A stretch of 64,000 bases of DNA, taken from NCBI RefSeq assembly GCF_046250185.1, contig NZ_CP176469.1; one strand, written 5' to 3'. This stretch comes from Litorimonas sp046250185. GTDB lineage: Bacteria; Pseudomonadota; Alphaproteobacteria; Caulobacterales; Maricaulaceae. The position numbers were made by a program, and so were the translations under genes. The notes beneath the pieces were generated by a model. It saw only the letters and a program-made list of their open reading frames with translations, made no database searches and had not been told where the DNA came from. Below are positions 35,545 through 44,359 of the stretch, piece by piece. Within the stretch, counting starts at the first letter, position 1, and each line of letters begins with the position of its first letter.

Positions 35545-36507
35545 CTATTCTGCCGCTTCCTGCATAGCTTCCATCTCAGATATGTACCGCTCGGCCTCCA
35601 AAGCCCCCATGCAGCCAAGGCCCGCCGCCGTCACGGCTTGGCGGTAGACTTCATCCGAAACATCGCCTGTCGCGAATACGCCAGGAATATTCGTCGCTGT
35701 GCTGTCAGGGGCCGTAGTAATGTAGCCGCCTTCATTCATGGCGACATGCCCTTTAAAGATTTCAGTCGCAGGCTTGTGGCCAATGGCGATGAAAATACCG
35801 TGGGTAGGCTTGTCATAAACCTCACCCGTTTTGACGTTTTTCAGGCGCACACCTGTGACATTTGGCGGATTATCTTCGCCGAGAATTTCTTCCAATGTTG
35901 TGTCCCAAAGGACTTCGACTTTGTCATGATTGAATAAGCGCTGCTGCAGCATTTTTTCAGCTCTGAGCGTATCGCGGCGATGGATCAGGGTGACTTTGGA
36001 CGCAAAATTAGTCAGGAAGAGCGCTTCTTCAACGGCTGTATTGCCGCCGCCTACGACGACGATTTCTTTGCCGCGATAGAAGAAGCCATCGCATGTGGCA
36101 CATGCAGATACACCGAAACCCTGATATTTTTGTTCACCTGGTAGGCCGAGCCACTTGGCCTGTGCGCCCGTTGCGATGATCACGGCATCTGATGTGTAAG
36201 TCTTGCCGCTATCGCCTTTCATCACGAAAGGACGGACTTTGAAATCAACATCAATGATGGTGTCTTCATAGAACTCTGTGCCAAACTTCAGCGCATGCTC
36301 TTTGAACTTTTCCATCAAGTCCGGCCCCAACACTTCGGGGAAGCCCGGATAGTTTTCAACATCCGTTGTGATCGTCAACTGACCGCCAGGCTGCAGCCCA
36401 GCCACAATGCCAGGCTTTAACATAGCTCGCGCAGCGTAAACGGCGGCGGTATAACCCGCTGGGCCAGAGCCAATAATCATGACGGGGTGATGAATAGTCT
36501 CGGACAT
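35545..36507 (-). CDS. trxB: Thioredoxin-disulfide reductase
   Basis: A 320-residue flavoenzyme that reduces thioredoxin with NADPH. FAD motif GSGPAGYTAA near the N-terminus, redox-active Cys136 and Cys139 in ACATCDG, NADPH motif GGGNTAVEEA, and C-terminal ATGDVSD. The frame is open nine codons further upstream, but the family starts near MSETIHHPV, so ATG 36507 is used. It is followed by the LysR gene and preceded, about 100 bases away on the same strand, by the ELM1-like gene. Confidence 0.95.
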   Translation of the reverse strand: MSETIHHPVMIIGSGPAGYTAAVYAARAMLKPGIVAGLQPGGQLTITTDVENYPGFPEVLGPDLMEKFKEHALKFGTEFYEDTIIDVDFKVRPFVMKGDSGKTYTSDAVIIATGAQAKWLGLPGEQKYQGFGVSACATCDGFFYRGKEIVVVGGGNTAVEEALFLTNFASKVTLIHRRDTLRAEKMLQQRLFNHDKVEVLWDTTLEEILGEDNPPNVTGVRLKNVKTGEVYDKPTHGIFIAIGHKPATEIFKGHVAMNEGGYITTAPDSTATNIPGVFATGDVSDEVYRQAVTAAGLGCMGALEAERYISEMEAMQEAAE

Positions 36508-36613
36508 GGTAATCTCGCTAAATTGGTTGCGCACATTAGATAGGGTGTGACGGGCGGATTCGCAATAAGCGGGCGGGTCAACCTTGTGTATAGCTTCGTC
36601 GCGGCGAGGCGCG

Positions 36614-37606
36614 CTAATTCAAGACGGCGCCGCGGCTATCCATATGCGCCCAAACCTGTTCGGCGATCCGCGTGGTTTCATCCAGCGCGGGATAGTCCTC
36701 GCCCGACATCTGCCCCGCCCACGGTACAACACCGCAACGCGTGGTCAAAGCCTGATAGAGTTGTATGAATTTCCCTGACTTTCCTTGCATGGGTAATGTA
36801 AAAACAGGTTTCCCTGTGCTGCACGCTTCAGTCAGCATATTGGTGCTGTCTTGCGTCACGAGCAGCACGTCTCCGCCGCCCAGAAACGCGAAATAAGGAT
36901 TGGGCTCGCCAGTATTACCGGCACTGTCATATAGCCAGACAGTCTTGTGTTGGCGCGCGAACTCTCGCCAGGCTGCTCGTGCATGGTTCGGCGTGCGGCG
37001 AGAGGTTGAAACCAGCACGCTGTGCCCCGCCGCGCGGAACGCCTCTGCGGCCAGCAAATGCGCCTTGCAATCCGCTTCTGTCAGCGTGTGCGACTTTGAA
37101 TCTCCGCCAATCAAGAAGGCAGCGCGCGGCATGGGGAGGGGCTTGAGCTGCGCCGCCATCTCCAGCGTTTCGCCCGCTATCCGATCTCGCGTGGCGCGGT
37201 TGGGGGAGCCAATCATCGTCTCAACATTTGGTCCAGACAGTGCGTCATGTTCAGGGGCTATGACGAGGTCAAATCGCTTGGGGTCAATCCGAGGGTCTTG
37301 CACATAAACCGTAAAACTCTCAGGCCAGTGTTTTTTTATCGCCAGCAAAGGCGCAATCGCTTGTCGCCCGCATCCAATGACCAAGTTAGGCACAGTCTGG
37401 GGGAGGCCAAACTCTGCGGGTGAGCCACGCATAGAAAGCTGCAAGAGCGGGGGAAGCGCTTGGAATATAGCGCTACTCGTGGTGTGGTGCTTTGAAATTT
37501 TAAGAGGTCGCATCTGGGACATAGCTTCCGCCAGCCCCAGCGCTTGGTTTTCAATCCCGCGCCGCCCGTCGGAGATAACCCAACAGTTCAACGCGGCAGC
37601 GGCCAT
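36614..37606 (-). CDS. ELM1/GtrOC1-type (DUF1022) glycosyltransferase-like protein
   Basis: A 330-residue protein of the mitochondrial fission ELM1 family (DUF1022). It starts with WVISDGRRGIENQALGLAEA (first part WVISDGRRGIENQ) and has a GT-B-like fold with the late motif VTQDSTNMLTEACSTGKPVF that resembles nucleotide-sugar binding in glycosyltransferases. The plant ELM1 protein recruits dynamin to mitochondria; bacterial forms are uncharacterised and may act on envelope glycans. The start shares one base with the greA stop, so it is translated with greA. trxB lies about 100 bases downstream. Confidence 0.88.
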   Translation of the reverse strand: MAAAALNCWVISDGRRGIENQALGLAEAMSQMRPLKISKHHTTSSAIFQALPPLLQLSMRGSPAEFGLPQTVPNLVIGCGRQAIAPLLAIKKHWPESFTVYVQDPRIDPKRFDLVIAPEHDALSGPNVETMIGSPNRATRDRIAGETLEMAAQLKPLPMPRAAFLIGGDSKSHTLTEADCKAHLLAAEAFRAAGHSVLVSTSRRTPNHARAAWREFARQHKTVWLYDSAGNTGEPNPYFAFLGGGDVLLVTQDSTNMLTEACSTGKPVFTLPMQGKSGKFIQLYQALTTRCGVVPWAGQMSGEDYPALDETTRIAEQVWAHMDSRGAVLN

Positions 37607-38079
37607 TACTTATACGTGACTTCGAGAATTTCGTAGCCTTTTGATCCGCCCGGCGCGATCACTTCGAATGTGTCGCCAACTTCCTTTGAAATCATAGCGC
37701 GCGCGATCGGCGACGTGATAGACACTTTGCCGTTTTTCACAGACGCTTCGTCTTCACCAACGATTTGGTAAGTGCTTTCCTCGTCCGTATCTTCGTTCAC
37801 GATTTTGACAATCGCGCCAAAGCGGACAACGTCGCCTGACATATTGGATGTATCAATGACTTGCGCCAAAGATAGCTTTGATTCGAGTTCTTGAATCCGA
37901 CCTTCAATAAAGCCCTGCTTTTCTTTCGCAGCGTGATATTCTGCGTTCTCGGACAGATCGCCGTGATCGCGCGCAACAGAGATTGCGTTGATGATCTCTG
38001 GGCGTTCCACAGATTTCAAATGCTTTAATTCTGTCTCAAGAGCGGCGTGTCCGCCCACTGTCATTGGGTATTTTTGCAT
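37606..38079 (-). CDS. greA: Transcription elongation factor GreA
   Basis: A 157-residue Gre factor. An N-terminal antiparallel coiled coil (about 1-75) carries the acidic tip (GDLSENAEYHAAKE, containing the Asp/Glu pair that positions Mg in RNA polymerase), and an FKBP-like C-terminal domain follows (about 85-157). It restarts backtracked polymerase by stimulating RNA cleavage. In alphaproteobacteria greA is often near carB, as here. It heads the greA-ELM1-like-trxB-LysR run on the minus strand and is divergent from the urcA leader. Confidence 0.95.
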   Translation of the reverse strand: MQKYPMTVGGHAALETELKHLKSVERPEIINAISVARDHGDLSENAEYHAAKEKQGFIEGRIQELESKLSLAQVIDTSNMSGDVVRFGAIVKIVNEDTDEESTYQIVGEDEASVKNGKVSITSPIARAMISKEVGDTFEVIAPGGSKGYEILEVTYK

Positions 38080-38277
38080 CGGGATGTCCTAAAAATTCTA
38101 AGCCGCAATCAGGTAAGGGTTAAACCGTCAAAATCAAGTAAAGAATGCGCGTTTCCGCGCATTGTTCAAGCCATTGCCGCCTTTCTATTTGCTTTCTGTC
38201 CGTTTCCTTACCTAAAGTTTATCGTTTTACGATAATTATTTCGTGACAGGTGCGACAAAATGTGTTATTGAAAAACA

Positions 38278-38314
38278 ATAAGGAGAAATCCCTTCGAATG
38301 GGTTCCCTCCTTAT
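38278..38314 (+). promoter_or_regulatory. 5'-UTR hairpin that hides a Shine-Dalgarno sequence
   Basis: ATAAGGAG (38278-38285) is exactly complementary to CTCCTTAT (38307-38314), with further pairing inside (ATCCC with GGGTT in part). The AAGGAG in the left arm is the only good ribosome site for the leader ORF, whose ATG (38298) lies in the loop. Such a fold would block translation until opened by heat, a protein or a ribosome. Confidence 0.6.
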
Positions 38315-38384
38315 GCGACTGCCCAAATGGGTGCCACCGGAAGAGCGGTCGTTTCATTCAACACAAAAGGAGAGACACGAATGA
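38298..38384 (+). CDS. 28-codon leader ORF overlapping the urcA start
   Basis: ATG at 38298 follows AAGGAG by 12 bases and opens a 28-codon frame that ends with TGA at 38382-38384, overlapping the urcA ATG (38381-38383) in the ATGA arrangement of coupled genes. The peptide is basic and proline-rich (MGSLLMRLPKWVPPEERS at its start). urcA also has its own AAAGGAGAG just upstream of ATG, inside the leader frame. A regulatory leader peptide is inferred; a chance frame is possible because there is no family match. Confidence 0.45.
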   Translation: MGSLLMRLPKWVPPEERSFHSTQKERHE

Positions 38385-38719
38385 CACATTTTTTTAACAC
38401 AGCTACGAAAACCCTCGCTGCCATTGCTTTGATCGGCGGTAGCCTTGCGCTCACGACGCCAGCTTTCGCCGTTAGCGGCGCGTCGAAGAAAGTCTCGGTG
38501 AACTTTGATAAATCCGAGCTAGAGACCACAGAAGGCCTCGCCAAGGTTTATGCCAAATTCGAAGAAACAGCAGCTAAGAATTGCTCGCGCGCCGATAGCA
38601 ATACGGTTTTAGACCGCGTCGCTGAGGGAGTCTGCACCCGCCGTCTTATACGCGATCTGGTCAGAGACGTCGATCACGCAGATCTAACCGCGTATTACGA
38701 AATGAAGAAATCAACGTAA
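38381..38719 (+). CDS. UrcA-family periplasmic protein
   Basis: A 112-residue secreted protein with a Sec signal peptide (about 1-28, hydrophobic core LAAIALIGGSLALTTPAFA with a likely AFA cleavage site). A mature domain of the UrcA family follows: VSVNFDKSELETTEGLAKVY, then two cysteines (NCSRAD and GVCTRRL). UrcA proteins are common in alphaproteobacteria such as Sphingomonadales and Caulobacterales, often in many copies, with no proven role; the cysteines probably form a disulfide. Start 38381 has AAAGGAGAG ahead. The open frame reaches back to 38327, but that would spoil the signal peptide. It has its own terminator. Confidence 0.82.
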   Translation: MTHFFNTATKTLAAIALIGGSLALTTPAFAVSGASKKVSVNFDKSELETTEGLAKVYAKFEETAAKNCSRADSNTVLDRVAEGVCTRRLIRDLVRDVDHADLTAYYEMKKST

Positions 38720-38742
38720 ATACGGTGTGGTCCTGTCTGCAA

Positions 38743-38771
38743 GACGGCTCTCTGTTGAGGGCCGTTTTTTT
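38743..38771 (+). terminator. Rho-independent terminator of the urcA gene
   Basis: ACGGC and CTC pair with GAG and GCCGT around a TGTT loop, followed by seven T, about 25 bases past the urcA stop. Confidence 0.88.
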
Positions 38772-38798
38772 ATGGCCGAAGCGTAGGAGTAGGGGGTT

Positions 38799-38830
38799 AA
38801 AAAAAAACGGCAGGGGTGCCACCCTGCCGT
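38799..38830 (-). terminator. Rho-independent terminator of carB
   Basis: On the minus strand a 9-bp stem (ACGGCAGGG/CCCTGCCGT) with a 6-base loop is followed by nine U. It lies about 105 bases past the carB stop and is back to back with the urcA terminator. Confidence 0.92.
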
Positions 38831-38933
38831 TAAAAATTTGTCCAGCCAGAAAATCGAAAGGAGACGAAAACTCTATAGGACTGTGAAAGATTGCTTAAGT
38901 TTCATGGGAGAGTCAAGTGGATAGACGTCGCAC

Positions 38934-41900
38934 CTAATCCGCCGCGATGCTCTGCAGACTTTCGACTTGATAATCCGATTGGCTTAAATCCTTGATCGCC
39001 TCAACCGTTGCGCGGGCGGCAGCAGCTGTGGTGAAATAGGGAATTTTTTGCGTCAGGGCCGTGCGGCGGAGCGAGAAGCTATCTTTCAAAGATTGCTTGC
39101 CGGACGTCGTATTGAAAACTAGCTGCACGTCGCCGTTTTTCATGGCGTCCACGATGTGAGGGCGACCTTCATGAACTTTCTTGACGTATTCGACCTCAAT
39201 GCCTTGCTCGCGTAGATATTTTGTTGTGCCGCCTGTTGCGATAATCGAGAAGCCGAGATCGATGAGGTCGCGCGACAGTTTCGCCATAAGCGGCTTATGT
39301 TCCTCGCGCACAGAGATGAAGACTTTGCCTAATTTTGGCAAGTTCACACCGCCGCCGAGCTGGCTCTTGGCGAAAGCCATGCCGAAAGTCTCCGACAAAC
39401 CCATGACTTCGCCAGTCGAACGCATTTCAGGGCCGAGCACGGTGTCGACGCCTGGGAAACGCGCGAAGGGGAATACGGCTTCTTTGACCGCAATATATTT
39501 TTGAGGTTTTGTTGAGAGGTCAAACTCGGACAACTTCATGCCAGACATCACTTTCGCCGCGATGCTCGCCACGGGTAAGCCAATGGCCTTGGCAACAAAT
39601 GGCACCGTACGGGAGGCCCGCGGGTTGACTTCGATCAAGTAGACCACCTCATCCTTCACCGCGAATTGAATATTCATCAGCCCGACAACGCCAAGTTCCA
39701 GCGCGAGGACTTTCGCCTGCCTTGCCATTTCATCTTGGATGGATTGTGAGAGCGTATAGGGCGGAAGGGAACAGGCACTATCACCCGAATGGACGCCCGC
39801 TTCTTCGATATGCTCCATGATGCCAGCGACAAAGACATCCGTGCCATCGCAAATCGCATCGACATCAACTTCGATGGCGTCGCGTAGATATTGGTCAATC
39901 AGCAGCGGCGATTTGCCAGACACTTTTACGGCCTCGGTGATATAGCGCGTCAGTTCTGTATCGCTGTCCACGATCTCCATACCGCGACCACCTAGGACGT
40001 TAGAGGGACGCAGGACGAGGGGGTAGCCGACAATATCAGCCGCCGCTTGCGCTTCTTTGGCATTGCGCGCAATCATATTATTGGGCTGTTTTAAGCCGAG
40101 TTTTTCAACCAAAGCTTTGAACCGCTCGCGGTCTTCGGCGCGGTCTAGCGCGTCGCGTTTGGTGCCAAGCAGCGGGATGCCGTTCTCTTCCAACGCTTCA
40201 GCCAGCTTCAGCGGTGTCTGCCCGCCAAACTGCACGACAACACCGAGCAAATCGCCCTTTTCCATTTCTGTCGCGATTAATTCCAGCACGTCTTCTTCGG
40301 TGAGGGGCTCGAAATAGAGGCGGTCAGATGTGTCGTAATCTGTTGAAACAGTCTCAGGGTTACAATTCACCATAATTGATTCAATGCCAATATCGGCCAT
40401 GGCATAGGCCGCATGGCAGCAACAATAATCAAACTCGATCCCTTGGCCAATACGATTTGGTCCGCCGCCAAGGATGATGACTTTCTTTTTGTCTGACACT
40501 CGTGCTTCGTCTTCGACCTTCCCGTCAAAGCTCGGCACTTCATAGGTGGAGTACATGTAAGGCGTCTTGGCCGCGAACTCTGCCGCGCAGGTATCGACGC
40601 GTTTATAGACGGGGCGAACTTCAAGCTTGCGCCGCGCTTTGCGGACTTTTTTCTCTGACAGGCCAACCAGTTCACCCAGACGCGCATCGGAGAAGCCTTC
40701 GGATTTTAGGGCTCGGAATGTGGCCGCGTCTTGCGGCAAGCCGTTCTCGCGCACCCACGCCTCAGCCTTTACCAGTGTTTCAATCTGGCGCAAGAACCAG
40801 GGGTCAAAGCTCGTATATTGCTGGATTTTCTCCATCGTAAAACCGTGACGGAAGGCTTGGGCGATGACCAAAATACGGTCAGGCGCTTGGATAGACAGCC
40901 GCGCTTTGATCGCCGCTTTCAGGGCGTCTGCGTCCATATCGGGCGTCCCGATTTCAATTTCGTTCAGGCCCGTGAGGTCAGTCTCAAGCGAACGTAGCGC
41001 TTTCTGTAAGCTCTCCGTGAATGTCCGTCCAATCGCCATCGCCTCGCCCACAGAGCGCATGGCTGTGGTCAAAACAGGCTCAGCGCCGGGGAATTTCTCA
41101 AATGCAAATCGTGGAATTTTCGTGACAACATAGTCAATCGTCGGCTCGAACGCGGCGGGCGTCGCGCCTGTGATATCATTGTCCAGTTCATCCAGCGTGT
41201 AGCCCACAGCCAGCTTAGCCGCGATTTTCGCAATCGGAAATCCTGTGGCTTTGGAGGCCAGTGCAGAAGAGCGCGATACGCGCGGGTTCATTTCAATGAC
41301 CACCATGCGCCCGTCTTTCGGGTTGATCCCGAACTGCACATTTGACCCACCAGTCTCCACACCAATTTCGCGTAGGACTGCGATGGAGGCGTTGCGCATG
41401 ATCTGGTATTCTTTGTCAGTGAGCGTGAGGGCAGGTGCGACGGTGACGCTGTCGCCCGTATGCACGCCCATTGGGTCGATATTTTCGATCGAGCAAATGA
41501 TGATACAGTTATCGGCTTTGTCGCGGACAACTTCCATTTCGTATTCTTTCCACCCAAGCAAGCTCTCATCAATCAAGACTTGATTGGTGGGGGAGGCGGC
41601 AAGGCCAGAGCGCACGATTTCTTCAAATTCTTCAATGTTATATGCGACACCGCCGCCTGTTCCACCCATGGTAAACGCGGGGCGAATGATTGCTGGCAGG
41701 CCTGTATAATCGAGCTTGGACACAGCTTCCGCGACACCCGCTGTAATGTCGCCCGCAGGTGCCGTCACAATCGTCGCGCGTGGGTTTTCAAGGCCGATCT
41801 TAGTCATAGCTTCGGCGAAACGCTCGCGGTTTTCAGCCTTATCGATAACGTCCGCTTTCGCGCCGATCATCTCGACGCCGTATTTTTCCAGCACGCCCAT

Positions 41901-42212
41901 CTCTTCCAGCGCCAGCGCCGTGTTCAAGGCTGTCTGTCCCCCCATGGTCGGGAGGAGGGCGTCAGGTTTTTCAATCGCGATAATCTTCTCGACGATCTCG
42001 GGCGTGATCGGCTCGATATAGGTCGCATCCGCCATACCGGGATCTGTCATAATCGTGGCAGGGTTGGAATTGACCAAAATAACGCGATAACCTTCATCTT
42101 TCAGCGCTTTGCAGGCTTGGACTCCGGAGTAATCAAACTCACAGGCTTGGCCGATAATGATCGGGCCAGCTCCAATGATCAGGATGCTGGAAATATCAGT
42201 ACGTTTTGGCAT
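38934..42212 (-). CDS. carB: Carbamoyl-phosphate synthase large subunit
   Basis: A 1092-residue synthetase that makes carbamoyl phosphate for arginine and pyrimidines from bicarbonate, two ATP and ammonia channelled from CarA. Two homologous ATP-grasp halves (about 1-400 and 555-940), an oligomerisation domain between, and a C-terminal allosteric MGS-like domain (about 945-1092). The start ATG 42212 gives the family N-terminus (MPKRTDISSILIIGAGPI); the frame is open 32 codons further up. carA is on the same strand 2.1 kb upstream, but two plus-strand genes lie between, so carA and carB cannot share a simple transcript unless it runs antisense through them. The terminator is strong. Confidence 0.97.
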   Translation of the reverse strand: MPKRTDISSILIIGAGPIIIGQACEFDYSGVQACKALKDEGYRVILVNSNPATIMTDPGMADATYIEPITPEIVEKIIAIEKPDALLPTMGGQTALNTALALEEMGVLEKYGVEMIGAKADVIDKAENRERFAEAMTKIGLENPRATIVTAPAGDITAGVAEAVSKLDYTGLPAIIRPAFTMGGTGGGVAYNIEEFEEIVRSGLAASPTNQVLIDESLLGWKEYEMEVVRDKADNCIIICSIENIDPMGVHTGDSVTVAPALTLTDKEYQIMRNASIAVLREIGVETGGSNVQFGINPKDGRMVVIEMNPRVSRSSALASKATGFPIAKIAAKLAVGYTLDELDNDITGATPAAFEPTIDYVVTKIPRFAFEKFPGAEPVLTTAMRSVGEAMAIGRTFTESLQKALRSLETDLTGLNEIEIGTPDMDADALKAAIKARLSIQAPDRILVIAQAFRHGFTMEKIQQYTSFDPWFLRQIETLVKAEAWVRENGLPQDAATFRALKSEGFSDARLGELVGLSEKKVRKARRKLEVRPVYKRVDTCAAEFAAKTPYMYSTYEVPSFDGKVEDEARVSDKKKVIILGGGPNRIGQGIEFDYCCCHAAYAMADIGIESIMVNCNPETVSTDYDTSDRLYFEPLTEEDVLELIATEMEKGDLLGVVVQFGGQTPLKLAEALEENGIPLLGTKRDALDRAEDRERFKALVEKLGLKQPNNMIARNAKEAQAAADIVGYPLVLRPSNVLGGRGMEIVDSDTELTRYITEAVKVSGKSPLLIDQYLRDAIEVDVDAICDGTDVFVAGIMEHIEEAGVHSGDSACSLPPYTLSQSIQDEMARQAKVLALELGVVGLMNIQFAVKDEVVYLIEVNPRASRTVPFVAKAIGLPVASIAAKVMSGMKLSEFDLSTKPQKYIAVKEAVFPFARFPGVDTVLGPEMRSTGEVMGLSETFGMAFAKSQLGGGVNLPKLGKVFISVREEHKPLMAKLSRDLIDLGFSIIATGGTTKYLREQGIEVEYVKKVHEGRPHIVDAMKNGDVQLVFNTTSGKQSLKDSFSLRRTALTQKIPYFTTAAAARATVEAIKDLSQSDYQVESLQSIAAD

Positions 42213-42431
42213 GAATTGGACCCTAAATGTGCAAGAATCTGGCGCTAAAAACCAAATTGTCCCCCCATAGAGAAATGCCGGCCTCGATACAAGTGGTGGC
42301 GGAGGCAAAATTCATGCTAAGTCGTGGGTAAAATGATAATTGAGGCCGATTTGGCTCTGCTACGTTTGGGCTTTCTTCTGCTTGCAGTCATTATTCTGCA
42401 CCGCTAGTGTGGGCGGGAATAAGAGGGTGTT

Positions 42432-43313
42432 ATGGTCAATCGGCGACAATATGCGAGACGGTCCAATTTGGGCGGTAGACGACGTGGCGGCGGCTTTCGC
42501 TGGCAGATTATGATCCTATTTGCGATTGGCGCAGCGGTTTATTACTTCGCCAACCAAGAGACCGTCCCGATCACAGGCCGCAAGCAGCTCCGCACGATGG
42601 ATGCGAATGCAGAGATGCAGCTCGGCCTGCAAAGCTATCAGCAAATTCTGGCCGATAGTCAGGTGCTACAGCGCGGGCCAGTTGTGGATGCTGTCAATGA
42701 AATCGGCGTCCGCCTCGCGCGCCAAGCCGAAGGCATGATGGTCGAAGAGACTGGCGAAGAAACGGGCTTTGATTGGGCTTTCAACGTCATCGAGTCAGAG
42801 CAAGCCAACGCTTTCGCCCTGCCAGGTGGCTATACGGCTGTCTATACGGGGCTGATCCCGATTGCGGAAAATGAAGACGGTTTAGCCGTCATTATGGGGC
42901 ATGAAATCGGACACGCGCTGGCCCATCACGGGGCGGAACGCATGGCGCAGCAAAATATGCAGCGTATTGTCGGCGCAGGCGTCGCTATGGGCGCTGGCGG
43001 GATGGATGCGGGCGCGCAACGGGCCGTCATGGGCGTGTTTGGCGGTATCAGCCAATACGGCTTCGCATTGCCATTTTCGCGCAAGCACGAATCAGAGGCC
43101 GACGAGATCGGGCTCTATTTAGTGGCGCGCGCTTGCTATGATCCACGCGAAGCGCCGCGTTTATGGGAGCGTATGGGCGCGCAAGCGGGCGCAACTCCGC
43201 CAGAGTTTCAATCCACTCACCCATCTCCCGATACACGTATTCAGGATTTTCAGCGCCTCATGCCGCGCGCCATTGAAATCTATAATGCGTCATGCCCCAA
43301 TAAAATTAGGTAG
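42432..43313 (+). CDS. M48-family metalloprotease, membrane-anchored
   Basis: A 293-residue M48 zinc peptidase. A basic N-terminus and one membrane helix (about 24-40), then the catalytic domain with the zinc site His157, Glu158 and His161 (MGHEIGHALAHH), third ligand Glu222 (SEADEIG). It resembles LoiP/BepA-type proteases that take part in outer-membrane protein quality control. No TPR domain is seen, so it is nearer LoiP. The next gene starts four bases after its stop, so they form a pair. It starts 220 bases from the divergent carB start. Confidence 0.9.
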   Translation: MVNRRQYARRSNLGGRRRGGGFRWQIMILFAIGAAVYYFANQETVPITGRKQLRTMDANAEMQLGLQSYQQILADSQVLQRGPVVDAVNEIGVRLARQAEGMMVEETGEETGFDWAFNVIESEQANAFALPGGYTAVYTGLIPIAENEDGLAVIMGHEIGHALAHHGAERMAQQNMQRIVGAGVAMGAGGMDAGAQRAVMGVFGGISQYGFALPFSRKHESEADEIGLYLVARACYDPREAPRLWERMGAQAGATPPEFQSTHPSPDTRIQDFQRLMPRAIEIYNASCPNKIR

Positions 43314-43316
43314 ATT

Positions 43317-44354
43317 GTGACGGATACTGTCTTGGTCACTGGCCTGTCTGGCTTCATTGCGTCTCACGTGGCGGAGCGTTTGTTGGGCCGAGGATTCGCT
43401 GTGCGCGGCACCGTGCGTGACAAGAAAAAAGGTCAGGCGATTGTTGATAAATTAGCCGTCAATGGCGTTGATGTGACCGCGCTAGAATTAGTCGAAGCGG
43501 ACTTAGACTCCGATGCGGGCTGGCACGATGCCGTGCAAGACTGCCGCTACATTCAACATATCGCCTCACCATTTCCGCTAGAAGCGCCGAGTGACCGCGA
43601 AGCGCTGGTTCCGGCGGCCAGAGCTGGCACCATGCGCGTGCTTGAAAACGGCTTCGGTGCAGGCGCAGAACGCATTGTCATGACATCATCCATGGTCGCA
43701 ATGATGGGCCAGAAGGGGCGCGGTAGTCATATGCGGGTGACCGAAGACGATTGGTCAGACCCAGATTGGCGTCCATTAACAGCTTATCCTGTTTCCAAAA
43801 CTCGGGCAGAATTATCGGCATGGGCCTATGTCGATGCGCAACCTCAAACAGACCGCGAGCGCCTGACGACGGTTTGCCCTGGCATCGTATTTGGCCCCGA
43901 TACTTATAAAAATGGCGGCGCGTCGCTGGGCTTGATCAAAGCAATGTTCGAGGGTGAATTCCCGCGCGTGCCAAAAGTCGCTTATCCCATTATCGATGTC
44001 CGCGATTGCGCGGCAATACATGTGAAAGCGATGACGCAAAAAGAGGCTGGCGGGCGTCGTCTTATGGCGGCGGGGGAAACGCTATGGTTCCAGCAAATCG
44101 CAGAAATTTTAGCCAAGGCCTATCCGCAGGCCGAGAAACTGCCAAAGAGCGAATTTCCGAATTTAATGGTGCGCCTCGTCGGCCTATTCGATGACCGTGT
44201 GAAAGGCGTTTTACCAGATCTCGGCATATTTCACGAGGCAGATGCGGCTTATGTGAGCAGTTTGACTCACGTCATGCCGCGCCCCGCCAAGGAGGCGATA
44301 TTGGCGGCGGCTGCGAGTTTAGTCGCGAATGGCGATGTAAAATTGCCGAGCTAG
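43317..44354 (+). CDS. NAD(P)-dependent epimerase/dihydroflavonol reductase-like protein (extended SDR)
   Basis: A 345-residue extended short-chain dehydrogenase. An N-terminal Rossmann motif (VTGLSGFIASHVAERLL, with the GxxGxxA pattern) is present and the catalytic YPVSK lies near residue 158. It is close to plant-type dihydroflavonol reductase/aldehyde reductase proteins that are common in bacteria without a known substrate. The GTG start lies four bases after the protease gene. It converges on carA with six bases between stops. Confidence 0.85.
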   Translation: MTDTVLVTGLSGFIASHVAERLLGRGFAVRGTVRDKKKGQAIVDKLAVNGVDVTALELVEADLDSDAGWHDAVQDCRYIQHIASPFPLEAPSDREALVPAARAGTMRVLENGFGAGAERIVMTSSMVAMMGQKGRGSHMRVTEDDWSDPDWRPLTAYPVSKTRAELSAWAYVDAQPQTDRERLTTVCPGIVFGPDTYKNGGASLGLIKAMFEGEFPRVPKVAYPIIDVRDCAAIHVKAMTQKEAGGRRLMAAGETLWFQQIAEILAKAYPQAEKLPKSEFPNLMVRLVGLFDDRVKGVLPDLGIFHEADAAYVSSLTHVMPRPAKEAILAAAASLVANGDVKLPS

Positions 44355-44359
44355 CCCGC

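Noticed and set aside
38327..38380. N-terminal extension of the UrcA-family protein
   Set aside because: It would bury the signal peptide; the ribosome site is directly before 38381.
38821..38934. A second sRNA in the carB 3' region
   Set aside because: There is a fine terminator, but the promoter-like pairs match the consensus poorly and no stable upstream hairpin is seen; it is simply the carB 3'-UTR.
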